DNA of 9,378 nt, taken from positions 1 through 9,378 of the forward strand of contig JASBUY010000102.1 in the NCBI GenBank assembly GCA_030147645.1, written 5' to 3'. The translations under genes were made by a program, and so were the position numbers. Below the pieces are notes generated by a model. The model worked only from the letters and a program-made list of their open reading frames with translations, did no database searches and was not told the DNA's origin. The DNA comes from Aquabacter sp. (GTDB taxonomy: Bacteria; Pseudomonadota; Alphaproteobacteria; Rhizobiales; Xanthobacteraceae). Positions 1-5,463 of this stretch are shown here, one piece after another; position 1 is the stretch's first letter, and the number at the start of each line of letters is the position of its first letter.

Positions 1-828
1 TTCCTCGCCAATATCCGCGAATGCGACGCCATCGCCCATGTGGTGCGCTGCTTCGAGGATGGCGACGTGACCCATGTGGAGGGCAAGGTCTCCCCCGTGG
101 ACGACATCGAGACCATCGAGACCGAGCTGATGCTCGCCGACCTCGAAAGCCTGGAAAAGCGGGCCGCCGCCTTGGAGAAGAAGGCCAAGGGCGGCGACAA
201 GGAAGCCAAGGAAAGCCTCGACCTCATGCAGCGCGCTTTGGTGCTGCTGCGCGACGGCAAGCCCGCGCGCCTCGTGGAGCGCAAGGCCGAGGAAGAAAAG
301 GCCTTCGACATGCTCGGCCTGATGACGGCCAAGCCGGTCCTCTATGTGTGCAATGTGGAGGAAGCGTCCGCGAAGGACGGCAATTCCCTGTCCGCCCAGG
401 TGTTCGCGCGCGCGGCTGAGGAAGGCGCGAAGGCGGTGGTGGTCTCGGCCAAGATCGAGAGCGAGATCGCCGTCCTGCCGCCCGAGGAGCAGAAGGACTA
501 TCTCGAAGCCATCGAACTGGACGAGCCGGGCCTCAACCGCGTGATCCGCGCGGGCTACGACCTGCTCCAGCTCGTCACCTATTTCACCGTCGGGCCCAAG
601 GAAGCGCGTGCCTGGACCATCACGCGCGGCACCAAGGCGCCGGCGGCCGCTGGCGTGATCCATTCCGACTTCGAGAAGGGCTTCATCCGCTCCGAAACCA
701 TCGCCTATGACGACTATGTCAAGAACAAGGGCGAGGCGGGCGCGCGCGATGCCGGCCGCCTGCGCCTGGAAGGCAAGGAATATGTCGTGCAGGACGGCGA
801 CGTGCTGCACTTCCGTTTCGCGAACTGA
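1..828 (+). CDS. ychF: Redox-regulated ATPase YchF (C-terminal 275 aa; 5' end outside window)
   Basis: Obg-family P-loop NTPase that binds ribosomes and prefers ATP to GTP; it is cytoplasmic and linked to stress and translation control. The frame is open from base 1, so the G1-G3 part lies outside the window. Visible residue 1 onward reads FLANIRECDAIAHVVRCFED, a signature stretch of the family. A charged helical (coiled-coil) insert covers about residues 45-105. The G4-like motif is N118-V-E-E121 (NxxE instead of NKxD), the known basis of relaxed or ATP specificity. A TGS domain fills about residues 190-275 and ends in QDGDVLHFRFAN with a TGA stop at 826-828. Full-length YchF is about 365 aa, so roughly 90 residues are missing. 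No frameshift or odd residue was seen. The assignment is very secure. Confidence 0.97.
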   Translation, partial: FLANIRECDAIAHVVRCFEDGDVTHVEGKVSPVDDIETIETELMLADLESLEKRAAALEKKAKGGDKEAKESLDLMQRALVLLRDGKPARLVERKAEEEKAFDMLGLMTAKPVLYVCNVEEASAKDGNSLSAQVFARAAEEGAKAVVVSAKIESEIAVLPPEEQKDYLEAIELDEPGLNRVIRAGYDLLQLVTYFTVGPKEARAWTITRGTKAPAAAGVIHSDFEKGFIRSETIAYDDYVKNKGEAGARDAGRLRLEGKEYVVQDGDVLHFRFAN

Positions 829-871
829 GGACCGGCTCACAAGGCGCGGCCATGCGTCATGCCTCCCTGAT

Positions 872-900
872 CTCGATCATGGTGTAACACCCTGATCGAG
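872..900. repeat. 29-bp near-perfect inverted repeat downstream of ychF
   Basis: The outer arms CTCGATCA (872-879) and TGATCGAG (893-900) are perfect complements. After one mismatched pair (880/892) the dyad continues inward as GGTGT (881-885) and ACACC (887-891). Read as RNA it is a stem of about 12 pairs with a 3-nt loop. It starts 44 nt after the ychF stop and lies 113 nt before the next probable start codon. Neither side carries a T-run, so it is not a standard intrinsic terminator. It could be a factor-assisted terminator, an mRNA 3'-end stabiliser, or an operator for the downstream gene. The structure is certain; its role is not known. Confidence 0.7.
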
Positions 901-1012
901 GCTTCCCTGTTGCCCGCAGATGCGCGGTCGGCGGACGGACCTCTCGGGCCTTTTGCGCGCGGGTGAACGCCGCGCTGCGATCCCAAATGGCGGTGCGGCG
1001 GAAGAAGCGGGC

Positions 1013-1396
1013 ATGAGGGCGGGGCTGAGGGCGAGGCGGTGGAGCATGGGGGCAGCGGCGCTTTATGCGCTCGCAATGCTGCTCCTCGGCTTTGCGCATA
1101 TGCCCGTCGCAGCGCAAGGCGCACGCCCCGACCTGTCCGCGTTCGCCCTTCCGGACGGATCGGTTCCCGACATTTGCTTCGGCAGCCAGGACGGCACGTC
1201 CGTCCCGCAGGGATCGGCGCCGCTCTGTGCCGCCTGCCTTCTCACCGGCGGTGCCGGCCTTCCGCCCCAAGTGGACGGCCTTGCGTTTCCCGTGTTCTTT
1301 GCATCGAGGCCGCTTGTTCGGGCCACGGCTCCGGACAGGACGGACGCGCCGCAAAAGGCCCATCCGGCACGCGGACCTCCAGCCCGGCTCACATGA
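1013..1396 (+). CDS. Small exported or membrane-anchored DUF2946-like protein with CxxC
   Basis: A 127-aa protein. The N-terminus is basic (RAGLRARRW), followed by a hydrophobic segment (about residues 14-35, ending near HMPVAAQG) that looks like a signal peptide or anchor. The body is small: DICFGS with C55, then LCAACLL with C72-x-x-C75, then a Pro/Ala-rich tail ending ARGPPARLT. A hydrophobic lead, a lone Cys, a CxxC and a short ARxPP-like tail match the layout of DUF2946 proteins, whose function is not established; some are thought to relate to metal handling. A purine-rich GGAAGAAG lies about 6 nt before this ATG. ATG 1046, preceded by GGTGGAG, is an equally possible start, and the frame stays open further upstream without a convincing start. 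A 6-bp hairpin (CGGCTC/GAGCCG, 1385-1400) overlaps the stop. The family call rests on pattern recognition only. Confidence 0.6.
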   Translation: MRAGLRARRWSMGAAALYALAMLLLGFAHMPVAAQGARPDLSAFALPDGSVPDICFGSQDGTSVPQGSAPLCAACLLTGGAGLPPQVDGLAFPVFFASRPLVRATAPDRTDAPQKAHPARGPPARLT

Positions 1397-1432
1397 GCCG
1401 AGCCGGCGCGACCCGCACCGGAGGGCGTCCAC

Positions 1433-1457
1433 GATCTGATCGTCCCATACTCAGATC
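1433..1457. repeat. Inverted repeat GATCTGA-N11-TCAGATC
   Basis: Perfect 7-bp arms at 1433-1439 and 1451-1457 are separated by 11 bp, in the gap between the DUF2946-like and DUF983-like genes. It lies 123 bp before the annotated start of the latter. It has the size and spacing of a dimeric-regulator operator or a weak hairpin. No clear -35/-10 pair could be placed around it. Confidence 0.45.
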
Positions 1458-1475
1458 CGTAAAACGCACTCCCAA

Positions 1476-1499
1476 ACTGAGCGACTGATTCACTGATCC
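1476..1499. repeat. Three ACTGA copies at an exact 8-bp period
   Basis: ACTGA occurs at 1476, 1484 and 1492, giving three consecutive 8-mers that share their first five bases (ACTGAGCG, ACTGATTC, ACTGATCC). It sits upstream of the DUF983-like gene, shortly after the GATCTGA inverted repeat. Short direct repeats like this can be regulator sites or chance; nothing else in the gap decides between them. Confidence 0.35.
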
Positions 1500-1579
1500 T
1501 GGTCATTCAACCGGATCGGATCGGGCTCTCGGGCGCGCTTTCCGCCCCCGGCCGCACGCGGCCATCCGGTAGATCAGAT

Positions 1580-2188
1580 ATGTCCTTCAACCGACCCGGC
1601 GCGGAGCCCCGCGACCGCTTGCATTCCCTCGTTCATTCCGTGGCGCCAGTTGTGTCTGGCGCGCCCCAGCCCGCAAGCCCACTGTTCGCCCCCCGCGGCG
1701 CAGCCAGACAGGCCCGGCCGATCTACGCCACCAACGGCTTCAACCCACCCCGTCCCGTCCTCGACGCCATGCACCACGGCTGGGGCGGGCATTGTCCCTG
1801 TTGCGGCAAGGGCGCGCTGTTCAGCACCTATCTGGATTTGAACGAAGATTGCCCGGCATGCGGCGAGGCTCTGCATCCCGCGCGCGTGGGCAATGCCGCT
1901 CCGCTCATCGCCATTCCGGTCGCCGTTGCCGCCGCCTGCCTCGTGGGCGGCGTTCTGGAAATCATCGGCGGCATGGCGTTGTGGGCCGAGCTGCTGCTCT
2001 GCGAAGGGCTTGGCCTTGTCACGGCTCTTTGGGTTCTGCCACGGGCAAAGGGCATGCTGGTCGGTTACGCCTGGGCCTGCCATCTCGGCGGCTTCGACCC
2101 GCTGCGGCATCTCGCTCCCGACCCGGAAGGAGATCCGCGGGCGCCCGGTCCCGCCGTCGTTACGCAGGTCGCTCCTCCGTCCGGCTGA
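1580..2188 (+). CDS. DUF983 family membrane protein with zinc-ribbon-like Cys pairs
   Basis: A 202-aa protein. Two Cys pairs lie in a DUF983-like context: HCPCCGKGALF (C72 and C75, with an extra C74) and CPACGEAL (C91-x-x-C94), 16 residues apart. Two hydrophobic segments follow, at about residues 107-130 and 134-153. This is the usual DUF983 layout: a cytoplasmic zinc-ribbon-like head and two membrane helices. Family function is unknown. Oddities: family members are usually about 130-150 aa, whereas this one has about 45 extra N-terminal residues rich in Pro, Ala and Arg and a Pro-rich tail. The segment after the second Cys pair reads HPARVGNAAP rather than the acidic H-x-A-D-D pattern I expect. 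ATG 1580 has no good Shine-Dalgarno, so the true start may lie downstream, for example at GTG 1640 or ATG 1769 (M64). Confidence 0.75.
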   Translation: MSFNRPGAEPRDRLHSLVHSVAPVVSGAPQPASPLFAPRGAARQARPIYATNGFNPPRPVLDAMHHGWGGHCPCCGKGALFSTYLDLNEDCPACGEALHPARVGNAAPLIAIPVAVAAACLVGGVLEIIGGMALWAELLLCEGLGLVTALWVLPRAKGMLVGYAWACHLGGFDPLRHLAPDPEGDPRAPGPAVVTQVAPPSG

Positions 2189-2289
2189 TGGCGCATGAGG
2201 GAGGCGCACGGTCCGGGACCGTCGCCCCGCCTCGGCCGGGCGACACCCCCGCGCCACCGTCACCGATGCGCCCTTTCCGGCCCGCCTCC

Positions 2290-2342
2290 CCCTCCCCTGC
2301 CGCTTCGCGAGCGTGTAAGACAGCGAAAACGTCTGGGGAGGG
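2290..2342 (+). promoter_or_regulatory. Strong SD of the first MaoC gene, possibly masked by an upstream anti-SD
   Basis: GGGGAGGG (2335-2342) ends 4 nt before the GTG at 2347 and fixes that codon as the start. The exact complement CCCTCCCC lies at 2290-2297. Inside, TTCGC (2304-2308) can pair with GCGAA (2323-2327), so the leader could fold into a long interrupted hairpin with the SD in its stem. The pairing is visible in the sequence; a regulatory role is inference, since such pairs also arise by chance in GC-rich DNA. Confidence 0.45.
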
Positions 2343-2346
2343 CCGC

Positions 2347-2811
2347 GTGCCAAGTCTCTTTTTCGAAGACTTCGTCGAACGCGACGTGAAGACCTATGGG
2401 TCCTACACCGTCACCGAGGCGGAGATCCTGGACTTCGCCCGCCAGTTCGACCCTCAGCCCATGCATCTGGACAAGGCCGCAGGCGCCGCCTCCCTGCTCG
2501 GGGCGCTCGCCGCCTCCGGCTGGCACGCCTGCGCCATCATGCAGAAACTGATGTGTGAGGCCTTCCTGCTCAATTCCTCCGGACGCGGCTCGCCGGGGGT
2601 GAGCGAGGTGAAGTGGAAAGCGCCGATCTTTCCCGGCGACGTGCTCTCCTTGCGCCGCACCGTGCTGGAGAGCCGAACCTCAAAGAGCAAGCCGGACATG
2701 GGGCTCGTCACGCTGAAGCTCGAACTCATGAAGTCCACCGGCGAGGTGGCGAGCGAGGAGACGCTGGTCATCCTGTTCGCCCGCCGCAACCCGGGAGCGC
2801 GCCTCGCATGA
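2347..2811 (+). CDS. MaoC family (R)-hydratase-like hot-dog protein, first of a pair
   Basis: A 154-aa single hot-dog domain. The hydratase-2 signature is present: FDPQPMHLD carries D35-x4-H40, the Asp/His catalytic pair of (R)-specific enoyl-CoA hydratases, followed by the glycine-rich AASGWH (residues 55-60). Predicted activity is hydration or dehydration of an enoyl/3-hydroxyacyl-CoA in the cytoplasm; the real substrate cannot be read from sequence. The start is GTG 2347, chosen for its strong SD and because the protein then begins in the normal family position; the upstream open frame only runs antiphase through the DUF983 gene. The stop overlaps the next start (ATGA, 2808-2811), so the two MaoC genes are translationally coupled. 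The pair recalls heteromeric or two-domain MaoC enzymes, so a heterodimer is likely. Confidence 0.9.
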   Translation: MPSLFFEDFVERDVKTYGSYTVTEAEILDFARQFDPQPMHLDKAAGAASLLGALAASGWHACAIMQKLMCEAFLLNSSGRGSPGVSEVKWKAPIFPGDVLSLRRTVLESRTSKSKPDMGLVTLKLELMKSTGEVASEETLVILFARRNPGARLA

Positions 2812-3281
2812 GCTATTTCGACGACATCACGGTGGGCGCGCGCCGCACGCTCGGCACCCACCATTTCACCCGCGAGGAGATCATCGCCTTCGCGCAGGCC
2901 TATGATCCGCAGAGCTTCCATGTGGACGACGAGGCCGCCAAGCGCACCCATTTCGGCGACCTCGTTGCCTCCGGGTGGCACACCGCCGCCTGCTGGATGA
3001 AATGCCTCGTGGCCGAGCGCACCCGCGACGCCGCCGAACGCCGCGCGCGCGGCGAGGACGTGCCGGATTTCGGCCCCTCGCCGGGCTTCAAGAACATGCG
3101 CTGGCTCAAACCGGTCTATGCCGGAGACACCATCACCTATGCGACCGAGGTGCGCGAGAAGGTGCCCTCCAAGTCCAAGCCGGAATGGGGCCTGCTCATG
3201 GCCTATAATACTGGCACCAACCAGCATGGCGATCTGGTGTTCGACTTCGAGAGCATCGTCTTCGTGCGGCGGCGGGCCTGA
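2808..3281 (+). CDS. MaoC family (R)-hydratase-like hot-dog protein, second of a pair
   Basis: A 157-aa paralogue of the preceding protein, aligned along its whole length: YDPQSFHVD gives D33-x4-H38, LVASGWHT follows at residues 52-59, and the middle part KPVYAGDTITYATEV matches APIFPGDVLSLRRTV. KSKPEWGL mirrors KSKPDMGL of the partner. Both copies keep the Asp/His pair, so neither looks degenerate. A 15-20 residue charged insert (ERTRDAAERRARGEDVPDFG, about 68-87) distinguishes this copy. The start is ATG 2808 inside the ATGA overlap; a longer in-frame reading would run antiphase through the first MaoC gene. The gene ends 10 bp before the stop of the convergent FNT gene, with no terminator visible in that gap. 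Confidence 0.9.
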   Translation: MSYFDDITVGARRTLGTHHFTREEIIAFAQAYDPQSFHVDDEAAKRTHFGDLVASGWHTAACWMKCLVAERTRDAAERRARGEDVPDFGPSPGFKNMRWLKPVYAGDTITYATEVREKVPSKSKPEWGLLMAYNTGTNQHGDLVFDFESIVFVRRRA

Positions 3282-3291
3282 CCCCGCCGCC

Positions 3292-4215
3292 TCAGGTCCG
3301 CCCGCCCGGGGTGAGCGAATGCTCGCCCGGCTCGGGCTCGGCCATTTCCTCCTTCACCTGCCCATAGGCCAGAAGCGCGAACAGCGCCGCCCCGCCGACG
3401 ATATTGCCCGCCAGCAGCGGCAGTAGCAGGCTGAGCACCCCGCCCATGCCAATCTCGCCGGAAAACAGGAGCAGAAACAGCTCCACAGACCCGGAAATCA
3501 CATGGGACAGTTCCAGCGCCGAAATCAGCGCCGTGAACACCAGGATTACCGCGAAGCGGGCATGCTCGGCGCTCGGCAGCAGCCAGACCACCGTCGCCAC
3601 CAGCCAGCCGGCCAGAATGCCCCGCCAGAAGGCCGAGGCGCTGCTCATCTCGGCCAGATGCCGCGACACGCCGAGGACACCCTCCTGGATCTCCGGCGGC
3701 AGCACCGCCCCGGTCGAGAGCGCGGCGCCCACCAGGCAGGTGCCGACCAGGTTCGCGGCCAGCACCACCCCCCAGATGCGGGCGATGGCGACGATGCCGG
3801 TCCGCGAGGGTTCGCTCAGCACGGGGAGAACAGCGGTGAGGGTAATTTCCGTGAACAACTGGAACCGACCGAGGATAACAATGAGGAATCCGATCGCGTA
3901 ACCCGGGCTTTCGAGCACTGTTCTCCAGGGTGTGTCGGGCAGGACGGCGTGCAGAAGCCCCTCCCCCACCACCGAAAAGCCAATGGAAAGTCCCGCCGCG
4001 ATCCCCGACCACCACAGGCTCGCCACCGGCCGGCTCAGTTCCTCTACCCCCTCCCGGCGGATCACCTCATAGACCGCGAGGGGGCGCAGATTGGCCCGCT
4101 CCTCGACGATCTCATCCTCCTTCTCGGACAGATCTTTGCTTTCATTCTCAATGCCTTGCGCCTTGTGCGCACCGGCATCCCCAGGGCGCGCGCGCGCCTC
4201 GCTCACCTTGACCAT
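3292..4215 (-). CDS. Formate/nitrite transporter (FNT) family channel, YfdC-like
   Basis: A 307-aa inner-membrane protein. The N-terminal 55 or so residues are charged and cytoplasmic (SKDLSEKEDEIVEERANLRP). Six hydrophobic segments follow: about 66-90, 105-131, 144-172, 197-215, 220-240 and 246-285. The segment LGRFQLFTEITLTAVLPVL (residues 115-133) is the first broken-helix motif of FNT channels, and LSHVISGSVELF (236-247) carries H238 at the place of the central pore histidine. FNT proteins form pentamers that pass small monovalent anions such as formate, nitrite or hydrosulfide; the YfdC branch has no firmly assigned substrate. The start is ATG 4215 with GGAGA upstream. The gene is divergent from the SufA-like gene with a 159-bp shared gap. 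No nitrogen-oxide or formate enzyme lies nearby to suggest the cargo. Confidence 0.88.
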   Translation of the reverse strand: MVKVSEARARPGDAGAHKAQGIENESKDLSEKEDEIVEERANLRPLAVYEVIRREGVEELSRPVASLWWSGIAAGLSIGFSVVGEGLLHAVLPDTPWRTVLESPGYAIGFLIVILGRFQLFTEITLTAVLPVLSEPSRTGIVAIARIWGVVLAANLVGTCLVGAALSTGAVLPPEIQEGVLGVSRHLAEMSSASAFWRGILAGWLVATVVWLLPSAEHARFAVILVFTALISALELSHVISGSVELFLLLFSGEIGMGGVLSLLLPLLAGNIVGGAALFALLAYGQVKEEMAEPEPGEHSLTPGGRT

Positions 4216-4342
4216 GGCCGTTCATCTCCGTTGCAAGCGTGAACGCAGCCGGCGCCATTGGGTTGCATCCCTGTCGCGCGAATGGGCAGAAACCCTTGCC
4301 GGACGGCCCCCGTTCCCCCATTTTAGGGGTCGGATCCGCCGG

Positions 4343-4363
4343 CCTTGACCCGGCGCGGTCAGG
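4343..4363 (+). promoter_or_regulatory. Dyad TGACC-N6-GGTCA overlapping the SD of the SufA-like gene
   Basis: TGACC (4346-4350) and GGTCA (4357-4361) are perfect 5-bp arms. With one bulged T (4345), CC (4343-4344) can also pair with GG (4362-4363), extending the stem into the AGGAG Shine-Dalgarno (4361-4365). It could be an operator or an RNA hairpin that hides the ribosome site. The spacing TGA-N10-TCA is one base longer than the TGA-N9-TCA box linked to RirA iron control in rhizobia, so I do not assign it to RirA. Confidence 0.35.
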
Positions 4364-4374
4364 AGTTGTCGACC

Positions 4375-4770
4375 ATGAACGCTACCGTGCGCCCCCGCCC
4401 CGCCGTCATGCGCATCACCGATGCGGCTGCCGAACGGCTGCTGCACATCATGTCCCGCCGCGATCCTCCGGCTGCCGCCGTGCGCGTCGGGGTGAAGAAT
4501 GGCGGCTGCGCCGGCATGTCCTATACGCTTGATTATGCGAACGAAATCGGACCCAGGGACGATGTCGTCGAGGTCAAGGGCGTGAAGGTCATCATCGATC
4601 CGAAGGCCATCCTGTTCCTGCTTGGCACGGAAATGGACTTCAAGACCGACAAGCTCTCGGCCCAGTTCGTGTTCAACAACCCGAACCAGACCTCGGCGTG
4701 CGGCTGCGGCGAATCCGTCGCCATCACGCCCGCCAAGCCGGATGCGCTGGAAACTCGCGCTGACGCTTGA
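4375..4770 (+). CDS. sufA: A-type iron-sulfur carrier (HesB/IscA/SufA family)
   Basis: A 131-aa cytoplasmic scaffold/carrier that accepts Fe-S clusters from the SUF machinery and passes them to apo-proteins. All three ligand cysteines are present: C45 in KNGGCAGMSY, and C109 and C111 in TSACGCGESV. The stretch PKAILFLLGTEMDF (77-90) and FNNPNQTSACGCG are typical of SufA-type alphaproteobacterial members. ATG 4375 is preceded by AGGAG with 9-nt spacing; ATG 4408 (M12, just before the conserved RITDAAAERLL) is a possible shorter start. There is a 12-residue C-terminal tail beyond the usual end. The gene is not next to sufBCDS here, so it is a solitary carrier, possibly an extra copy. It is 48 bp upstream of the doxX-like gene and probably co-transcribed with it. 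The family is certain; the SufA rather than ErpA/IscA label is less so. Confidence 0.9.
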   Translation: MNATVRPRPAVMRITDAAAERLLHIMSRRDPPAAAVRVGVKNGGCAGMSYTLDYANEIGPRDDVVEVKGVKVIIDPKAILFLLGTEMDFKTDKLSAQFVFNNPNQTSACGCGESVAITPAKPDALETRADA

Positions 4771-4818
4771 CCCTTCGCTCGGCTTTCGCCATGGCTACGC
4801 CTTTCAGGAGGGGCTGCC

Positions 4819-5229
4819 ATGGTTCCACAACCCATTGCCTTCATACTTGAGTCCCGCGGTTTTGCCGTGTTGGCCCGCATTGTGCTGACCTTCGTTTTCT
4901 GGGGCGCGGGCCTGGATAAGCTGATCAACTTCTCGGATGCCGTTGCCGAAATGAGCCATTTCGGCTTCGGCGCGCCTACTCTGATCGCGGCACTTGCGGT
5001 CGCGACCCTCCTGATCTCGTCTTTTCTCATTATTTTCAACGTCGTATCTTGGCTGGGCTATGGTGCGCTGGCGGTCTTTTTGGTTCTCACAATCCCAGTC
5101 GCGCACCCCTTCTGGGCGTTCTCCGGCCCCGAAGGCGTGCACCACTTCCGCGTCGCGGTTGAGCATGTAAGCCTTATCGGCGGGCTGATGACTGGTGCCA
5201 TCCTTTCTCATCGTCAAACCAGAGCCTGA
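4819..5229 (+). CDS. DoxX family small membrane protein
   Basis: A 136-aa protein with four hydrophobic helices (about residues 15-31, 53-74, 77-98 and 115-130). It has the DoxX/SURF4-like opening ARIVLTFVFWGAGLDKLINF (19-38), with its Gly and Lys positions, and the VAHPFW...HHFRVAVEHVSLIGGL region typical of the family. DoxX proteins are membrane components associated with redox or sulfur stress in several bacteria, but no single biochemical role is agreed. A near-perfect AGGAGG (4806-4811) with 7-nt spacing fixes the start at 4819. It follows the SufA-like gene by 48 bp, probably in one operon, which fits a link to redox or Fe-S stress only as inference. Confidence 0.85.
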   Translation: MVPQPIAFILESRGFAVLARIVLTFVFWGAGLDKLINFSDAVAEMSHFGFGAPTLIAALAVATLLISSFLIIFNVVSWLGYGALAVFLVLTIPVAHPFWAFSGPEGVHHFRVAVEHVSLIGGLMTGAILSHRQTRA

Positions 5230-5262
5230 GCGGACAAGCGGCAGAGCGGCCCGGGAAAAGTG

Positions 5263-5284
5263 GCGCGCCGGCAAAGAGGCGCGC
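5263..5284 (+). terminator. GC-rich hairpin after the DoxX gene, possible terminator
   Basis: GCGCGCC (5263-5269) and GGCGCGC (5278-5284) form a perfect 7-bp stem with an 8-nt loop, 34 nt after the doxX stop and 49 nt before the tRNA. It is followed by ATTCCGCCCTTTCCCC, which is pyrimidine-rich but not a real T-run, so termination would be weak or factor-assisted. Confidence 0.35.
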
Positions 5285-5332
5285 ATTCCGCCCTTTCCCC
5301 TCGGCTCATCGCCCACTAAGGTCCCGCCTCGC

Positions 5333-5417
5333 GCGGACGTGGCGGAATCGGTAGACGCACGAGACTTAAAATCTTGCGCCGCAAGGCGTGCGGGTTCGAG
5401 TCCCGCCGTCCGCACCA
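5333..5417 (+). tRNA. tRNA-Leu (anticodon UAA), CCA encoded
   Basis: This is an 85-nt class II tRNA. The acceptor stem is GCGGACG (5333-5339) with CGTCCGC (5407-5413), then discriminator A5414 and an encoded CCA (5415-5417). The anticodon stem is CGAGA/TCTTG around loop CTTAAAA, with anticodon TAA at 5367-5369, reading UUA and UUG. The long variable arm CGCC-GCAA-GGCG (5377-5388) identifies a leucine tRNA. The T arm is GCGGG-TTCGAGT-CCCGC (5390-5406). UUA is a rare codon in DNA of this GC content, so this is the minor leucine isoacceptor. The gene lies 46 bp upstream of the RhtA-like start and may be transcribed with it. No clear promoter was seen in the preceding 100 bp. Confidence 0.97.
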
Positions 5418-5463
5418 CACAACTCTCCCCGCGGCAGGCGCCGCACGCTTCAAGGGATGGCGC

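Noticed and set aside
1792..2346. Long in-frame extension upstream of the first MaoC gene
   Set aside because: It lies antiphase within the DUF983 gene, is Arg/Ser-rich nonsense, and the strong SD before GTG 2347 marks the true start.
1574..2353. 259-codon minus-strand frame over the DUF983 gene
   Set aside because: Composition is typical of a GC-rich shadow. The plus-strand frame has the Cys pairs and membrane helices of a real family.
4294..4325. TTGCCG-N17-CATTTT as promoter for the SufA-like gene
   Set aside because: The -10 matches only half of the consensus, and the spacer is a C-run. Not better than chance.
4316..4329. CCCC-ATTTTA-GGGG dyad in the FNT/SufA divergent gap
   Set aside because: Only four pairs and low complexity; expected by chance in this base composition.
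5431..5444. Hairpin GCGGC-AGGC-GCCGC between the tRNA and rhtA as a tRNA terminator
   Set aside because: The stem is only 5 bp and is followed by ACGCTTCAAGG with no T-run. Read-through into rhtA seems as likely.
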